A stretch of 64,000 nucleotides of DNA from Amia ocellicauda (GCF_036373705.1 NC_089868.1:11402020-11466019), one strand, 5' to 3'. Shown: positions 13,831 through 27,829, counted from the stretch's first letter. Notes: generated by a model not told the origin, from the sequence alone. Numbers and translations: made by a program.

Positions 13831-14078
13831 GAGTATTGGATTCAAGAGGAACAAATCAGGTCATGTAGTTGGGTGTGCATCAACTATAACGCTCACTAAA
13901 ATGGTGAATGTAGTTGTAGGGAAAATAAAAAGCTGAATAATTTTAATTGTGAATGAAGACAATTCAGTGATATTGAGCCAGACAAGCAAAATGCAGTTTT
14001 CTGTAGCACAATGTACCTCGAGTATTTTTTTTTAATAATCCATATTCAAATTGATTAAAGGAGCTCACACTGTGGTGA

Positions 14079-14080
<2 letters not shown>

Positions 14081-14112
<32 letters not shown>
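14081..14112. repeat. Poly(T) tract
   Basis: An uninterrupted run of 32 T in the gng5-spata1 interval. On the minus strand it could be the A-tail of a retroposed sequence, but no element body is recognisable next to it. Confidence 0.9.
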
Positions 14113-14116
<4 letters not shown>

Positions 14117-14287
14117 AGTGTTCGACCTAACTCTTTATAACAAGCATGCAAGTGATGAGGGTGAAAAAACCCCAGCTAACAATATTATTATTACGTTGCT
14201 ACACCAACCCACAACCTCACTACAACGTTGTGTTGGCTGGGGACAACACCTCGCCCGATTGTACATGCAATGGTTAATTATGTATTA

Positions 14288-14326
14288 GCCAATGCAGCGT
14301 TGAAGTAGATTAGAACATTATAAATA
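14288..14326 (+). promoter_or_regulatory. Putative spata1 promoter (CCAAT and TATA)
   Basis: CCAAT at 14288-14292 and TATAAATA at 14319-14326 are ~30 bp apart and ~270 bp before the chosen spata1 ATG. Transcription starting near 14350 would leave short out-of-frame ATG reading frames in the leader. Confidence 0.4.
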
Positions 14327-14592
14327 AAGACTATACGTGCAAAGTGTTGCAAGAAAGACGTTTACACATGCAGACCTGCGGAAAGATCAGCTGAACTATG
14401 TGCTCAGTGGGAAGGCTGTTCTGAGCAGTGTGCTTGGGCTGGGCAGCAGCTCTCCTTTTCAAAGCACACAGTTCTGTCTCCACACCAGTGTTGCATGTGG
14501 GTCTCAAAATATACCAAACCCCCGACACAGAAGTACAGCCGTACAAAGATGCTGGGACTTCTGACCCATTTCTAGAAGTTGTCGGATTTGAG

Positions 14593-14638
14593 ATGAATAG
14601 ATCATTCGAGGAAAGAAGACCAACAACCGCCGGGGTAG

Positions 14639-14688
<50 letters not shown>

Positions 14689-17600
14689 TGGATTTTTGTA
14701 TTTGAAATTAAATGCTATAGATGTAGCTGATTGTGTTCATCTACCTGCGATCTCTCTCTGCCTAACATTTGTGTAGAGCATGTGTTTGCTATAACTTGTT
14801 AGGAAATTTATTTATTTATTTACATGTTGATGTCCTTTTCCCTTCAGTATCTGGCAAAGAATATTGGTATAGGGATGTAAGTGCACTTTATGTATAAGAC
14901 GACTTGCTTTACTTGTAATGGATAAAATAAAATAAAAAAAAAGAATATAAGGACATTATGTATTCTCAGGTGCTAAAGTTGTCAGTGTATTTGTGAGTTG
15001 CCAAGTTGGCATGTGGGTATACCCTTAGCAATATAGCCTACGTTTCTAATTACATGTTACTTCACACCCAACTACAGTGTTGGCTACATTTTGTAACCTA
15101 AATGAAGGACATGTGGAAATTATTGGATCTGCACAATTGTACCCAAACTGGATTATCTTTTTTAAAATCCCTCTAACAAGGGATTTGAAAAAAGATAATC
15201 CAGTTTGGGTATGTTTTGTCAATCTGTTTAACTGAGTAACCCTGTGCACTTTCCATCATACAGCTGGTGGAGCTCCATGTGTTATATGTCCCAGATGAAC
15301 AGTGGAATGGGAAGCTGAACAAAGCCTCCGCAGATGGCATTGATAGCTTCCTATCTGCAGGCTTTATCAGGTATGTGACCTTTTACGAGATCTAAGCAAT
15401 ACGATAGGCAAATATAAACAATCCTACACCAAGACAGGCAATTGATACGGTACTGCAATGTCAGAGCTGTATCTGTAAGTAAATAAGGCATCAAATCAAA
15501 GATAGCCTTTATAGTGTGTAAAACTGCTACTTACTCCAAATGCATCCCTCCTTGCATAAACATTACACAGAGTATGCCCATCATTGGTGGACTGCAAGTT
15601 TTCACATCTATTTGACTTTGGTTTAATGACATTTTCATGGTTACTGCCCATACCAGTGCCTCTGTATAATGATGTTTTTTTTTTTTTTTTCCTTCTTCTC
15701 AGGGTTTTTCCTGACCTGAGTTTACGGGCTCTACGAGACGAACTGACAGGACTTCTGGGCTCAGAGAAAGCAATCGACAATTTTGTGTTTCTTAAATGTG
15801 TGGGTAGAAGTTTGGCAGTGGTGAGTCCAGAGAATGAACACCATCTGTGATTGACTGGATGTTACTAAACAGTTCCCTCATCCATGATACACCACTTGAA
15901 GCAGGTTTTATAGATCACTCTTAAAACATTAATTTGCAAAGACTTGGGCACATTTCACTATAATTCAATAAGCAAGTGTTTTGCTGTATATAAGAGAAGC
16001 TTAATTAATCAAGTGACATGTTTAATTGAATGATAACTAATGTGCTTCCAGTCTCAAATTTTAGATTTTTAGACCCATAAAGCTGTATAGAACTATGCAT
16101 TCCTGTGGACGCTGTTTGTTTGAAATTGACTTGTTTGAATCCTCGGTGCTATACTTTCCACACAAACATTACAAGCTGTTTCATAGACAAGCTAGGGCAC
16201 GCCTGCTGTTTGCACCAATAATGTGACATTGACAAACTATAAAGCACCCATGCAGTAGTGCTCTATGCTATTTCTAGGCTACTGTCATCAGGTATAGATT
16301 TCAAATGACGAAGCACGATGTAGCTGAATATGAAACAATGAATAGAGGACAAAGGTTCTATAAATACATTGTAGATTGTGTGAAGGAGGAAACTGTATGC
16401 AAATATTTTACACAACCATGCAGTTATAAATCCTCTCTGAAATGTGTCCCAGGAAGCCCAGGAGATAAATGAGGTTTGAAAACCTAGTAACAAGTAACAA
16501 CTGTTTGATATTGTGGAATTGTACTGCCAAACTGCAGTTTCTATTTCTCAATACAGAGTGGAAGACTGAAAAAATAATGTACAATACATATCTAGGTAAT
16601 CTAGGAGACTTCAGATTTTGGTGAATGCTTAGACTAGACAATTAATAAACAAATTGGTACAAGTCCAGCAAGTGGATGTTCTAATCTTCACATTACACAG
16701 GCTTGGCTTAAAAATAAAACCTGTTCATATCCTACTTCATTAGACTTGTAGACCCAGGATGGTTTAAGTTGATTAATTAAGTAGACTCGGCATCCTAGCA
16801 ACCCAGTGAAGTGCTTTAATGTCTCTTCTAGTGGCATTGTTACTGTGGTAGTCCTGGCCAGTTTACCTTCCACTGAGCTGGTGAAGAAATTGCAGTTGAT
16901 ACTGTAATGTAATGACCCAGTGTCACATCTTAATCTTATTCCTGAGAATTTACAATTTAATTCCATTTCAGGTCAAAAGTAAACAAGAAAAAGAACTGAA
17001 AGTAAAGTCCTTTGCACCGCCATACGTATGTAGTCTTTTTCTTATTCTTATTGTTGTGGATATCAATGTCATCGTTTAAAACATGTTTACACATTTATTC
17101 TTTTGACTGACAGTGTTTGCATTTGATGTTCTCAAAACTGTATTTATAGACAGATGCCTCTCTTTGACTGCTCTTTAGACTTCAGTTATTGTGTCTCACT
17201 GCCTAGCTGTTAATGCATCACCTTGGTATGAAGATGTAAACACAGTTCAAGGAACAGTAGGTTTGGGGATTTTAGGAGGACATTACAAAATCAGATTTGT
17301 TGTGATACACATTTAGCCTAAACTGAAATACAGTTCTGAAAGTTGTTTGTTTTTCTCCCCCTCTACAAATAAGGCACCTCAGCCAGAATTATACTTGTTA
17401 CCCGGAGTGGAAAATGACAGAAGCATTTACTCTGCTCCTCGCATGCCTGACAGACAGAACTACCACACAGAGCCTCAGGGCTATCATTCTCCCCAGAAGA
17501 CCAGCATTGTGCCTGCTGTGAAAAACCAGGCAACTAACCCCAGGATTACGCAAAGGGCTCCCCATAACCCCTCTCCTGCCCAGAGCCCTGATGAGGATGT

Positions 17601-20600
17601 GGACGAGGATGATGAGGTGGAGAGTTTTAGTTCGGGGGAGGACAAGGAAGACAACGTCAGCCGAGATCAAGGCTGCAATTGGGAAGACACTGTCAGTCCT
17701 CCGAGGAGAATTCAGGAGCAGCCTCAGCCGATAGGAAAGAAAGCAGGTGAGCGGAGCACCGCTGAAAAGACAAACCCACCATTAAAATGCTATGGTGACA
17801 TTCCTGCAACCCAAACATATCTGGATATGTTATACATATATATGAAAACCTTACCCTTGCATAGAACTTACAGAATAGAAAATCTGATATCTGATCAAGC
17901 TTATATTATTTCCATGCTTAAAATCCATGCTAGGATTGTCCTAATGCAGATGTTTTAACCTGCAGAAAGACTACCGAACACCAAATCACAAGTAAAGAGC
18001 AGGACAGCTGTGAAAAAGGGCAGTCGAGTCCTGAGAAACAGCACGAGAGATTCTGGCGTGCCTGAGTCCCTGGGGGACAGAGACTCTGTATTCTCACACA
18101 GCCAGAGCAGGTAAGAGTGGTGAACCACACAACGATTCTCCCGCCAATGAATAGTGTATTGTACAGATACTGGTTACAGGAATTACAGGAATCCACACAT
18201 ATAATAAAAAATATGCATTTGATCGCTTTTATCTTGCCATTTTCTAAACGTTTCCAAGACCCAAAGAAAGTATTTTTAGGGAAGGCATCACAGATTTCTC
18301 TTTGGGGAATGCAAGTTAAAGTCTGAATTGTTACTTTTGTTTGTGGGTTCTCTGCTCTTTTGTGCTCACAATGCATTTGATAAGCCCTTGAAGACATCCT
18401 TTAGTCTTTCCCTCATACACCCCTAAATGCTTTGTTTTGAGATTCTTTGCTTTAATCTCCATGCATTACTTTTTTTCTGGTTGGTCCTTCAATTCATTTT
18501 TTGCTTTAATCCAACATATTTATTCTTAGGAAAACCGAGAACACTCTACCATCAAAAGATCACAGGGAACAAATCAATCAGGTAGGGTCTCAAATACCTG
18601 TTATTGTTTCACCATTTGATACGTGTCCTGAATGTACAATTTGTCTAGGTTTAAGATCTGGAAGGCTCTTGTTTGGGAGACATAAAAAAATAAAACTACA
18701 GATGTGATCATGTTCGTGTCTTTTTTGATTTCTCTATTGGATCTGTGCCATAGAATTTTTGCATGCCTTCGACTTAATGTGATCATTCACTCAGAACCAA
18801 CGACCAGAGCAAACAGGGGGCATTGATTGCTAATGTGGTGGGTTTTTATAGATGCACCTCTAGTCCATCAGGAAGTCTTGTATAAATGTAAATGAGGACT
18901 TGCTCTGAGAAAAGGGCTTTTAGGAACTGTCAAGGGCTTTGTTGCTCTGGACTCTTTTTGCTTTCCCCACATTCCAACATCAGTAGGTGGTCTGAGTATC
19001 GGCCGGCTGATGCTCAGCATAAAATAGGCACTGAGACACTGGGTTTTGTTTTAAATTTCTTTGCAGGTCTGTGACAATCCTCTGCCCCTGCCCACCCCAG
19101 CACTGTACACCTTGCCCCCAGTCGCCCCTCTCCTAGCTAGGGCTACACACAATCCTGCTCCTCCAGCCTTCATCACAGACAGTAAGTTGGAATACACTTT
19201 CACTAAGGCCAGTAGCTTTTAAAGCTTTAAATTGCAGGGTGGTTTATTTTAAAAAACACCCGATGTTTGATTCCCAGCTTAAGTTTCCATTTGGGATACT
19301 TTCATTTCATAGCTAAGTTTCTCATCAGATACATCAGATACCATGCTAATGACTACCTGTTTACATGTCTTCTGCCTTCTGGGATGTTCAGCAAAGATGC
19401 ATTTGAAACCACAAGTGCTGGTGCTGGAACCCATATCAATAGTAATCAACAACAACAAGAAAAACATTTTACCAGAGCACTTACATTATGTTTATATTTG
19501 TCAGTTTTGTACAAATAAGAGACTGCACTGGGATTTTTTTTTTCCATTAGAGTTATGAATTTAATCAAGTCTCTATTCTAAAGGATGAGAAGTGCTGAAA
19601 GGGGCTGCTCAGTGTATTTGTGTTTGTTCTCCCAGGAGATGAACTGGTGGAGGGAATTAAGTTGGCAAAGCAGGAGAGGAAACAGCTTGAGAAGACTAGA
19701 CAAGATTTGTTGAGACGGGCGAAAGACCTTTTAGGCCAGAACCGTCAGAGGAGAAATCAAGGTAAGAGGGGCCTCAGTTAAACACATTTTTCTTCTTTGT
19801 CAAGATCAAACTAAAGACCTAGCTGGTCATTACAGCCACAAACCTAAGGTTGTGAATTTGGCAGGACTCAAACCCAGCAACGTACAGTTAATATAAAATA
19901 CAAAGCATAAATCCTAGTTGAAAGAGGTAAGCATAATGCAGCGAAGTCCTGGGTTTGAGCTACAGGGAGGGAGCAGAGGAAAAATCCCTGAAACAACAGA
20001 TCTATCAATGTCTACTTATCTATGCATAAGCAGGGGCATAATGAAGAGAAGTTACTTGTAGTGCAAAAATTACATGCATGTGCAACAACTCAGAGGAATA
20101 AGCTGCTGGATTACGAGTACAGTCTGAATAGATGTGTCTTGAGAAATCGCCGGAAGGTGGTCAGGGACTGTGCGGTCCTGACCTCAGTTATGATCTGGGA
20201 ATTTGGTTACATAATATTGCGGTTATTTTATTGTTACGATGTTTAGTCAGATAAGTAATCTTACTGCAAGACTAACAAGTTGTGTATATGACGCATAAAA
20301 AACATTTTTAGAGCTGTTTTTTTTTTGGTCCCATCACAGCTCGAGATGCTTGGAAGAAAAGGTATTTTGACACTAAAAAGGCCACTGTTCCTTTGGAGGA
20401 GACTCTGAAAAAGGTGCGTCAGGAACTGGAAACATATTACCACAAGGTGCTGCATCAACTGCAGGCCAGGGATGCGCGGAGCAAGCCAAAACACCATGGC
20501 AAAACCAAGGTGAATGAACCTTGGCCTCAGGACGCTGAAAACAATTGTGTGGCAAGTAGAAATGGAAAGTAACAGATACGCAATTATGAAATACAGCACA

Positions 20601-21522
20601 GTATGTCTGCCACCAGAGGGAGGCAAAGACTATGTTAATAACTGGCTAGTGCAGGATGATTAGAGATTGGGAAATTGGTTACATAACATTGCTGTTTTGA
20701 GAAGTCATTTTCAGGGTTGTTGTTGTTTAACTACAATAAATTGAGTTCAAAGTTGCATTTATGTTTTCTAAACCAGTAAGACCAGTAAGTTTTGTTTTTG
20801 CCTGTCTAAATGCTTGGGACATATTTATGTTGAAAACAAACAAACTCTAAGCATAATTAGCTTATATTCTTGCTCTGCTTACGCCAAATTGGGAAAATAA
20901 ACTGTGACGCTCTGCCATATCTGGGTCAATCTTTGTCTCTCCAGAATGATCTCATTATTAAAGTCACGACGGAGAACCACGAAATAGATCAGCTGAAGAG
21001 GAAAGTGGACGATGCTAAAATGAAACTTGTGACTGAACTCAAGGTACTTTGTGATCTTTAGTACCACTGAATTATTGCCTGAACAAAATGAGGGATGTAA
21101 TTCACCACTTTTCCCAATTAATGTCTGTAGGCTTTCACATGGGGTGGCTTGTGACCAGCATCATAAAGCAACCAATAAATCATTGTTACACCCATCACAT
21201 AGGGAGGGGCTTGAGAAAACGGTTTACCGTTTGAAATCAAAGTAAAGCTAAGTAAAACGAAGCTCTTTTTTTGCCGTAACTTTGTACGGGAAAGTTATGG
21301 GGTATTACTTATTCAATTCATATATATTTGTATTATATTAACAAGTGTTTCCCCTGTGGTTGTCTGCAGCTCAGGAAGCAAGCCGCCTCAGAGCTGCGGG
21401 CCCTCAGAGCGGAGCTGTCACAGAAGAAGACCCAGACCTCGCTCTCCGGCCCACAGCGAGGCTCAACCACACAAACCCTTGGACACCGCAGCCGGTCACA
21501 GGCCCAGCGCATCCCAGGCTGA
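14593..21522 (+). CDS. spata1: Spermatogenesis-associated protein 1
   Basis: SPATA1 is a sperm/testis-associated protein of poorly defined role. Exons: 14593-14634, 15264-15370, 15703-15820, 16972-17025, 17374-17746, 17966-18110, 18530-18581, 19067-19181, 19636-19761, 20340-20509, 20945-21043 and 21370-21522. They total 1554 nt and 517 aa with consistent phases. The conserved N-terminal block is LVELHVLYVPDEQWN, FLSAGFIRVFPDLSLRALR, FVFLKCVGRSLAV and KSFAPPYAPQPELYLLP. The middle (about 110-330) is low-complexity, with an acidic run near DEDVDEDDEVE. Exons 9-12 encode a charged, probably coiled-coil C-terminus (WKKRYFDTKK, IDQLKRKVDDAKMKL, LRKQAASELRALRAEL). The start is the first in-frame ATG; further upstream the frame has only non-ATG codons. 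The human protein is somewhat shorter. Confidence 0.95.
14641..14688. repeat. (ATT)n microsatellite
   Basis: About 16 ATT units begin 6 bp inside spata1 intron 1, immediately after the 5' splice site (GGG|GTAGGT). Confidence 0.97.
15140..15211. repeat. Near-perfect 72-nt inverted repeat (hairpin)
   Basis: Two 33-nt arms (15140-15172 and 15179-15211) are complementary at 32 of 33 positions and are separated by a 6-nt loop (CTAACA). The outer bases are TA on both sides. It lies in spata1 intron 1 and would fold into a very stable stem in RNA or as a DNA cruciform. It may be a tiny palindromic MITE or a small-RNA-like hairpin. Confidence 0.85.
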
Positions 21523-21677
21523 ACAGTGAACATCTCCACACACACCCCTGGCTCTTCTCAGTCCTCAGTCAGGACTGGACTAAACCTACCTTGGCAGTCA
21601 CTGAACATAAAACACACCATATTACTGCACTTTTTTTTTTTTTAATATAGAAGATGAAAAGTATTTTTATATTTGAG

Positions 21678-21683
21678 AATAAA
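21678..21683 (+). terminator. spata1 polyadenylation signal
   Basis: AATAAA about 155 bp after the spata1 stop codon, following a poly(T) tract in the 3' UTR. Confidence 0.7.
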
Positions 21684-21689
21684 GTGGCA

Positions 21690-22330
21690 TTTGTATATGT
21701 GGTGATTGGAATCGTGCTTTACAGATCAGTCAGATAGAGAAACATTTAATTTTATACATGCCTGTAAGTGTGACGTTCTATTTTATTACATTGTTACTCT
21801 TCTATCAACTCAATTCACAGGCAGCATAACATGACCAACCCTTAATGACTGTTTACAGTGAAGGGTGTTTAAATTATTAATTAAGCATACTATTTTTATT
21901 TTCATTTGATAATGTAATGAATTGTGCTGTTCATATCATAAGCATAAAACATTGTTTTTTGTGGTTTTTACACAAGCTTTAGACCTGGCTAATTATTAAT
22001 ACAAAATCCTGTAATTTCATTATGTTAAAACAAATATTTAAATCTAGTTTGAAATGTCCAGCTAATACATATTTTATTTATGCAAGTGAATGCATAATTT
22101 CAAATACTACCAAAAACTGCAACACATTTGCCTTTTATATCTTGTTTTGGCATTCTCAACATATACATTATTCTTATACTTCCTTGATGAAAACAACTGC
22201 CAAAAAAATAAAAGTCAATGAGATTTCTTCTGAAGCACTTTAATGATCAGTTATTTTACATGAACTTAATAATTTAGTTAAACCAAAGTCAACACAATAA
22301 ATTGATGAAATGTTAAATTACTCGATTCAT
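21690..22330. other. AT-rich spacer between convergent spata1 and ctbs
   Basis: The interval between the two 3' ends holds no recognisable gene, RNA or repeat. It probably comprises the ends of both 3' UTRs. Confidence 0.5.
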
Positions 22331-22332
22331 AT

Positions 22333-22338
22333 TTTTAT
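22333..22338 (-). terminator. ctbs polyadenylation signal
   Basis: Minus-strand AATAAA about 260 bp beyond the ctbs stop codon. Confidence 0.5.
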
Positions 22339-22595
22339 TTGTGAACATTATTAATCTGTAATAGCAGCATTTAAAAGTGAAAAAAACATTAATATTGTTA
22401 ATGCAAGAAAATTTGTATTAGAAAGCACTTTCGAGGTGAATACAAAAGTTATTGAGCGATGAAAGCAATAAATGAAGCCATTCAACAGTGGATGACAGCA
22501 TATCCCTGAACTGTTGAAGCCAGTTTGCTGGCTTCTCATCGGGCCTCCAGACAATGTGTTACTAACTTGTAGCACCAGCCCCTGGCTCTTGGCTC

Positions 22596-25500
22596 TCAGG
22601 GCTCTCTCTCATCTGCTGGCTCAAGAGCATTCCACATGTCTCTGGTCTGCTGCTGGGCGACGGGGTCCTTGCTGTAGTCCAGGAGATCGCCGTTCCACAT
22701 GCCGATTCCCCGCAGCCCATGCTCCCTGACATAGGCAGCCTTCTGGGAAATGCTCTCGGGGTCATCGTACCACACCTGATGGATCTGTCCTTGATCGTCC
22801 TGGGGAGATAAATTCAATGGCAGCGATCAGAGGCTGGACTTGTGCACACACTGACTGCAAGACTTACGGGCTCAAACAAGGGAAAGAAACTCCAGACTGG
22901 GGTTCACCTGGCCCCTGTCCCCTCCTTTAGGATGCATTATTTCCCTGTTGCTGTGAAGCCAAGCATGAACTGCACACAACAGATCAAATCTCTGACGTGG
23001 TACTCTTTAGTTTTGGATTTTAGATCTGTATGTTTCTTTATACGGGGGGCAAGGCCTTTCTAATTGTTTACACGGATGGTTTATTTTCTGTGAGGTGTGG
23101 ATATTTGCTCTGATTTGGAGCCAGGCTTTCTGCACTATTTCTAGATCATGGAGATAGCTGCCAAGAAGACTGAAGACTCGGGCTATCCTCAGTTTTAAAT
23201 AGTGTACTACTCGTCACTCAACTTTACCTTGTAATTGTAGTAAGGTGCTCGCTGATTGTCATCCCACATCCTCCCAGAGGTGGAGCTGTTGAGCTGCTTC
23301 ATCATGATCCTGTAGGGGATCTGGCGCCCAGCCGCATCACTGCAGGGGGCCCCTCGGAAAGGCACGTTGGCGATCTTGCACACTCCCTCCTAGACGAAAA
23401 CATCCACAGTAGATGTTGGTATCCTGGTTATTTCAATTTTTATACTGCTCTTACATTTTGGTTGGGGTTACAAGGAAGAAAATCTACTGGTAACTGAACT
23501 TTGGCTTTTGGATTGGAGATTAGGATTGGTTGATATATGTTTATGTTGATGTATGTTTTAAAGAGGGACCTGATTTCACAGTTTTAGTTAGGCTTAAATA
23601 GGAGGTGTATGTCTCTGCACTGTATAATACATTTTATCCTGCTTTCACCATTTTCTGGTCTTGTGACTGATCCCATAGACCCCGCCTTCTGGAGCCCCAG
23701 CAACATGTTCATCCCCATGTGGTGCCAAAATACATAGTCCTACAAGGGTATTTGTCACAGCGCAGGCAATACTAAAGTCATAAAGTGTAACCTGATGACA
23801 GACTAATTTAGATGTACATCAATTGTGATGTAGGTCTTGCTGGTTATACCCACTTGGTTTCTAGTCCCCAATGACATGTGAAGTCCTGGATAAATCCTTC
23901 TCAGGATATAAACTAAGGCCTAAATTAATTCAGAACTTTGGTCAATCCCAAATACAAACAGTGCTTGACAGTGGGTTTCTACTAGGTAGAATGAAGAAGG
24001 CAAATAAAGCTGCCACCCAGTACTGGGTTTGTATGTTGCAACAGGCTGGTGTTGGTGGTTAAAGTTCTTCTTTTATCTGGGATAGTTCATCTGGCGATAA
24101 TCTGTGATGTCCCACTGATATGTTTCCCAGACAACAAGAAAGCCACTTGTGCTTCTCTGTACTGACAGCATTATCTAAACCACACCCCAGTCACCTTACA
24201 AGTGATATAGCTCTGGTATCTTTGTTTTCAAGAATCTTTATCGATGTTTGTTTTTTTACAAGCAGGTTAAGCCGTTGACTTCTTAAGTGGACTTTGACTT
24301 TAAATATTATCTTAAATGAGTAATTTTCAGTTTGCAGACCATATTATTATTACTTTTGTGTAAGAGTCTCATATGTATGTATGTTTCAGTCACGCAGGTA
24401 GGCATTGGCACACTGAAGGAGTGGTTTCTAGTTGCTCAAAAACCTAGGCCAGGGAGAAGACCCTCTATACTGAGTTTCCTTCAATACCAGGTAATCTGTT
24501 CTACTATGTTCATAATATGGTTTGAGTAAAATCTTGGAATGCTTACATGGGTCAGTTCCAGACAAGGATAGTCATAGCCATACCATGGCACCCCCATCAC
24601 GATCTTCTTTGGATCAATCTTCATCATGAGGTAGTCATCATACCCTGAGGAACGTTTACTGGTATCAGCAACTTACAAGATCTCTCCACTTCAAGAATGC
24701 AAGATGTTTCAATTTCTGTAATCCAGGTTCTTAATTCTTGTAACATACTCTTATAATACGTTTAGAACTAAAATAGATTTAGATTTGGCCCTAGTGAAAA
24801 TTTTAACAGTGAATCAAATTATAAGAACACAAAATGTAATGACTGTTACACAGCATATTGCTTACCTCCCAGAGTCTGTTTGTATGGTGCATTAGCCATA
24901 GCAATACAGTCCCCCCAGATTTGGCTCTGCTCATCGTAGGACATCACAAACACCAAGTCGCATGCTTCGGCTATGGCTACATAGTCATAGCAACGCTTAT
25001 CAATGCACTTTGGTGACCATGCAACATCAAATGATACCTGGAAGCACACAGGATTAGGCATTTTACTGTATCATCCCTATCCATGTGAAATTTAAGGGAG
25101 ACACTTTGGCTTTCGTGGCAAATGAGTTTAAACCATGAGAATATTGCGTACAGCAAAATGTAATCATTTCATGGAATGTTTGAGAAAGGCGAGGATTGGG
25201 TTTTCATTTCAGCCTGAGCTCACAATTACTCATAATAACCACATCCATCTGGTTTCATAGTGCTCTTTAAATCACTTCCTGCACTGGACCCAGGAAATGG
25301 GATCAAATTGACTGTTATGTGAATAAGTAGATCAGTGAACTAATTAAGTGCTCAGATGGAACAAGAACTTGAAAGAGTCTGGCCTCCAGGGACTGAACTA
25401 GAAGAGCTCTGGAGCCCAGATTAGACTAGAGAGAACGCCCTCTCACCTGTGAGCCTGGGATTTCTCGGTGGAAGGCCTCAGTGGTCTCCTTTACAAGTGC

Positions 25501-27112
25501 TGTCAAGGCATAGTACTCTGGGGAGTCCTGCTTCACCCCCTGCTCAATGTCAATATTGATCCCATCCATGAACTGCTTCTTTGCCAGGTCCACTTGCTCC
25601 GAGATCCAGTCCGTTCTGTTGGCAGGGTCCACTATGTTACCGAGGGGCACATCACCTGCACAGAACACACACAAAATATGCCATTTGAACCGACTCTGCA
25701 TTACACTTTACACTGGGTGGGAGAGCAAAGTCACCGCTATTTTACATGACCCTTGTTCAATTCTAATTACTACACAGAGTTCCAGAAAAGGAAAAGATGT
25801 AGGCTAATTGCCGAGACATTAATACCTTTAAGGACCATCCGTGCTCCTTTAGAATGAGCGTAGCACATAAACTCCGGGTTATACTTCCCAAATGTGGCCA
25901 CTGTTGTGACTTTAGACCAGTCGTAAAACTTCCATGAGCTCCGTCCGGTATCAAACACGTATACCTTTGGTAGAAGACAATGCAATAACAATAATGTAGA
26001 AGGAATATTATCACACAGTAGGCTACATACTAGAATATCGAGTATGTTTAGAGTTTTAGCTGATTTGTTGGGTGAAAAACTTGGGCACATGTTTAAAACT
26101 ATTGATTATATATATCTGCAAAAACAACTTTTAGCATTTCTAAGAAACAAATGTATTGTTATATGAAGGACTATATGCTACAAAACCTTTTCAGAACAGC
26201 TCCAAATAAATCAAAATCCCATCCAAATATAAAACAAAATCTTAATTGTTCTTTCAGCAATAACAATTAATTCAATGTTTTATGCATCTATAAGGTACCA
26301 TGTAACAGATTAAAGTGGTAGGTCGTGTAAATATACAAATAATCTTATTGGAATACAATTCACTCATTATTACTTTTGAACAATACAGCCTACAATTATT
26401 AAACCAAAAATCAAAATTTGAATGACTGTTCAAGCCCCTCTTGGTAATTTCAATTAGCCTATAGGTGCGTGATAATTTACATACCTAAAATTAATGACAA
26501 CAGAATTCAATTTGAGTATTATTGCATTATTATAGTATAATATTATAGGACATTATCTTGTTTTCAGTATATAACAAATACACTTGCTACTGATTTTATC
26601 GTTTTTTTTTTTTAGCTGATCATATTTTTTTTAAAAACATGGTTTAAATACCCAAATAGTAGGAAGCAAAAATAATGAAGTGAAACCGACATTAAGCTAT
26701 GCACCTTTTGATTATCTGGAGCTGTTATTTAAAGGTTATAATATAAAAACAAAGTTTCTTAGAGTTGTTTTAGCAGATCGCTGTAATCAGTAATTTTAAA
26801 GCGTTCATATCAGTTCAGCTGCACACACGCATGTGACCATGATCGCGTTCTTGTAGCGCAGATGTGCGCAGTTCTGCACGGCTCCTCCAATGGGATCGCT
26901 AGGACCCTGCAGATCTGCGGAAATCTGCGATATCATTAACGCGACCACTGCAGTATTATCGGTGTGCGATGTCATCCAGATGCGCATACCTCGAAGTCCC
27001 TGACGTCGGTGATCGGGTTGCAGAGCTCCGGGCGCTCACACGGGCACTGCGGCGCACAGGACACCAGCGCCGGGCACAGCGCTGCGAGGAGCAGGAGACA
27101 CCACGCTGCCAT
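22596..27112 (-). CDS. ctbs: Di-N-acetylchitobiase (lysosomal GH18)
   Basis: This lysosomal glycosidase splits the reducing-end GlcNAc-beta-1,4-GlcNAc core during breakdown of Asn-linked glycoproteins. Minus-strand exons: 26990-27112, 25826-25964, 25447-25655, 24866-25037, 24547-24644, 23228-23389 and 22596-22799. They give 368 aa with consistent phases; human is 385. A signal peptide (AAWCLLLLAALCPALVSC) precedes the Cys-rich start CPCERPELC. The glycosidase active-site motif DGINIDIE is at residues 118-125, with E125 as the expected acid/base. The Asn in place of the usual central Asp is normal for this family. FVMSYDEQSQIW, GVPWYGYDY, APCSDAAGRQIPY and GIGMWNGDLLDY are further signatures. 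Its 5' end faces vtg1, and ctbs next to vitellogenin genes is the conserved yolk locus. Confidence 0.97.
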
Positions 27113-27484
27113 GTCCGCCTGGCTCAGTCCGAGGAGTGATTCAACATGGGTCTGTCTGGTCCAAAGGCTACCACTTCATTATCATCACATGAAGACGCCT
27201 TAACGTCCCTAATTAGATCACTTCCTCACAGCTGACACTAATCGCCTTTGGCCACTATTCTCCGCGTCACTACGGCACGCCAGGCGGGACAAGAATAACA
27301 AGTCAGCCTTTCTTTTTCGTGCTTATCTTTCTAAACATCCCATTATCCAATTTCCTGCACTTACAACACTGTTCCTCTTATAACTCTATCATAGGATCTC
27401 AGTACATTAGAAAATTATTTTAAAATAACGGGTTGCTTCTAGTTAACCAATTTCCCTAGCCAATTGTATTATCTTATTCTTTTT

Positions 27485-27517
27485 ATTCTTCTTCTTCTTC
27501 TTCTTATTATTATTATA
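27485..27517. repeat. (CTT)n-(ATT)n microsatellite
   Basis: A run of CTT units passing into ATT units upstream of the ctbs start, in the ctbs-vtg1 interval. Confidence 0.9.
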
Positions 27518-27829
27518 GGCCTACATGTTGACATTACAGGTGCAATGTTGGGGGATTTATGTGATTTCTGCTTCGGCCGTACCTGTATGCCTGGATTATT
27601 AGTTATGATTAATTCGGGATGATCTGTAGTCATCCTCATTAATTTAGAAGTGTTTAGAAACCTATTCTTATTTACAATAAAAGTGACTACAAAATGACAC
27701 AATACATTATTTACCATTCATTTCTATCGTTGGCACAAAATGATCTGAAACACAACCAAACCAAACAGTAAATCCAACACGTTTGTATTGTAGAGTCATT
27801 ATTTTGCCCCTTCATGTATTCCCTTTGGG

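Noticed and set aside
20261-20626. 121-codon ORF antisense to a spata1 exon
   Set aside because: Opposite strand of a well-supported coiled-coil exon, with no recognisable domain.
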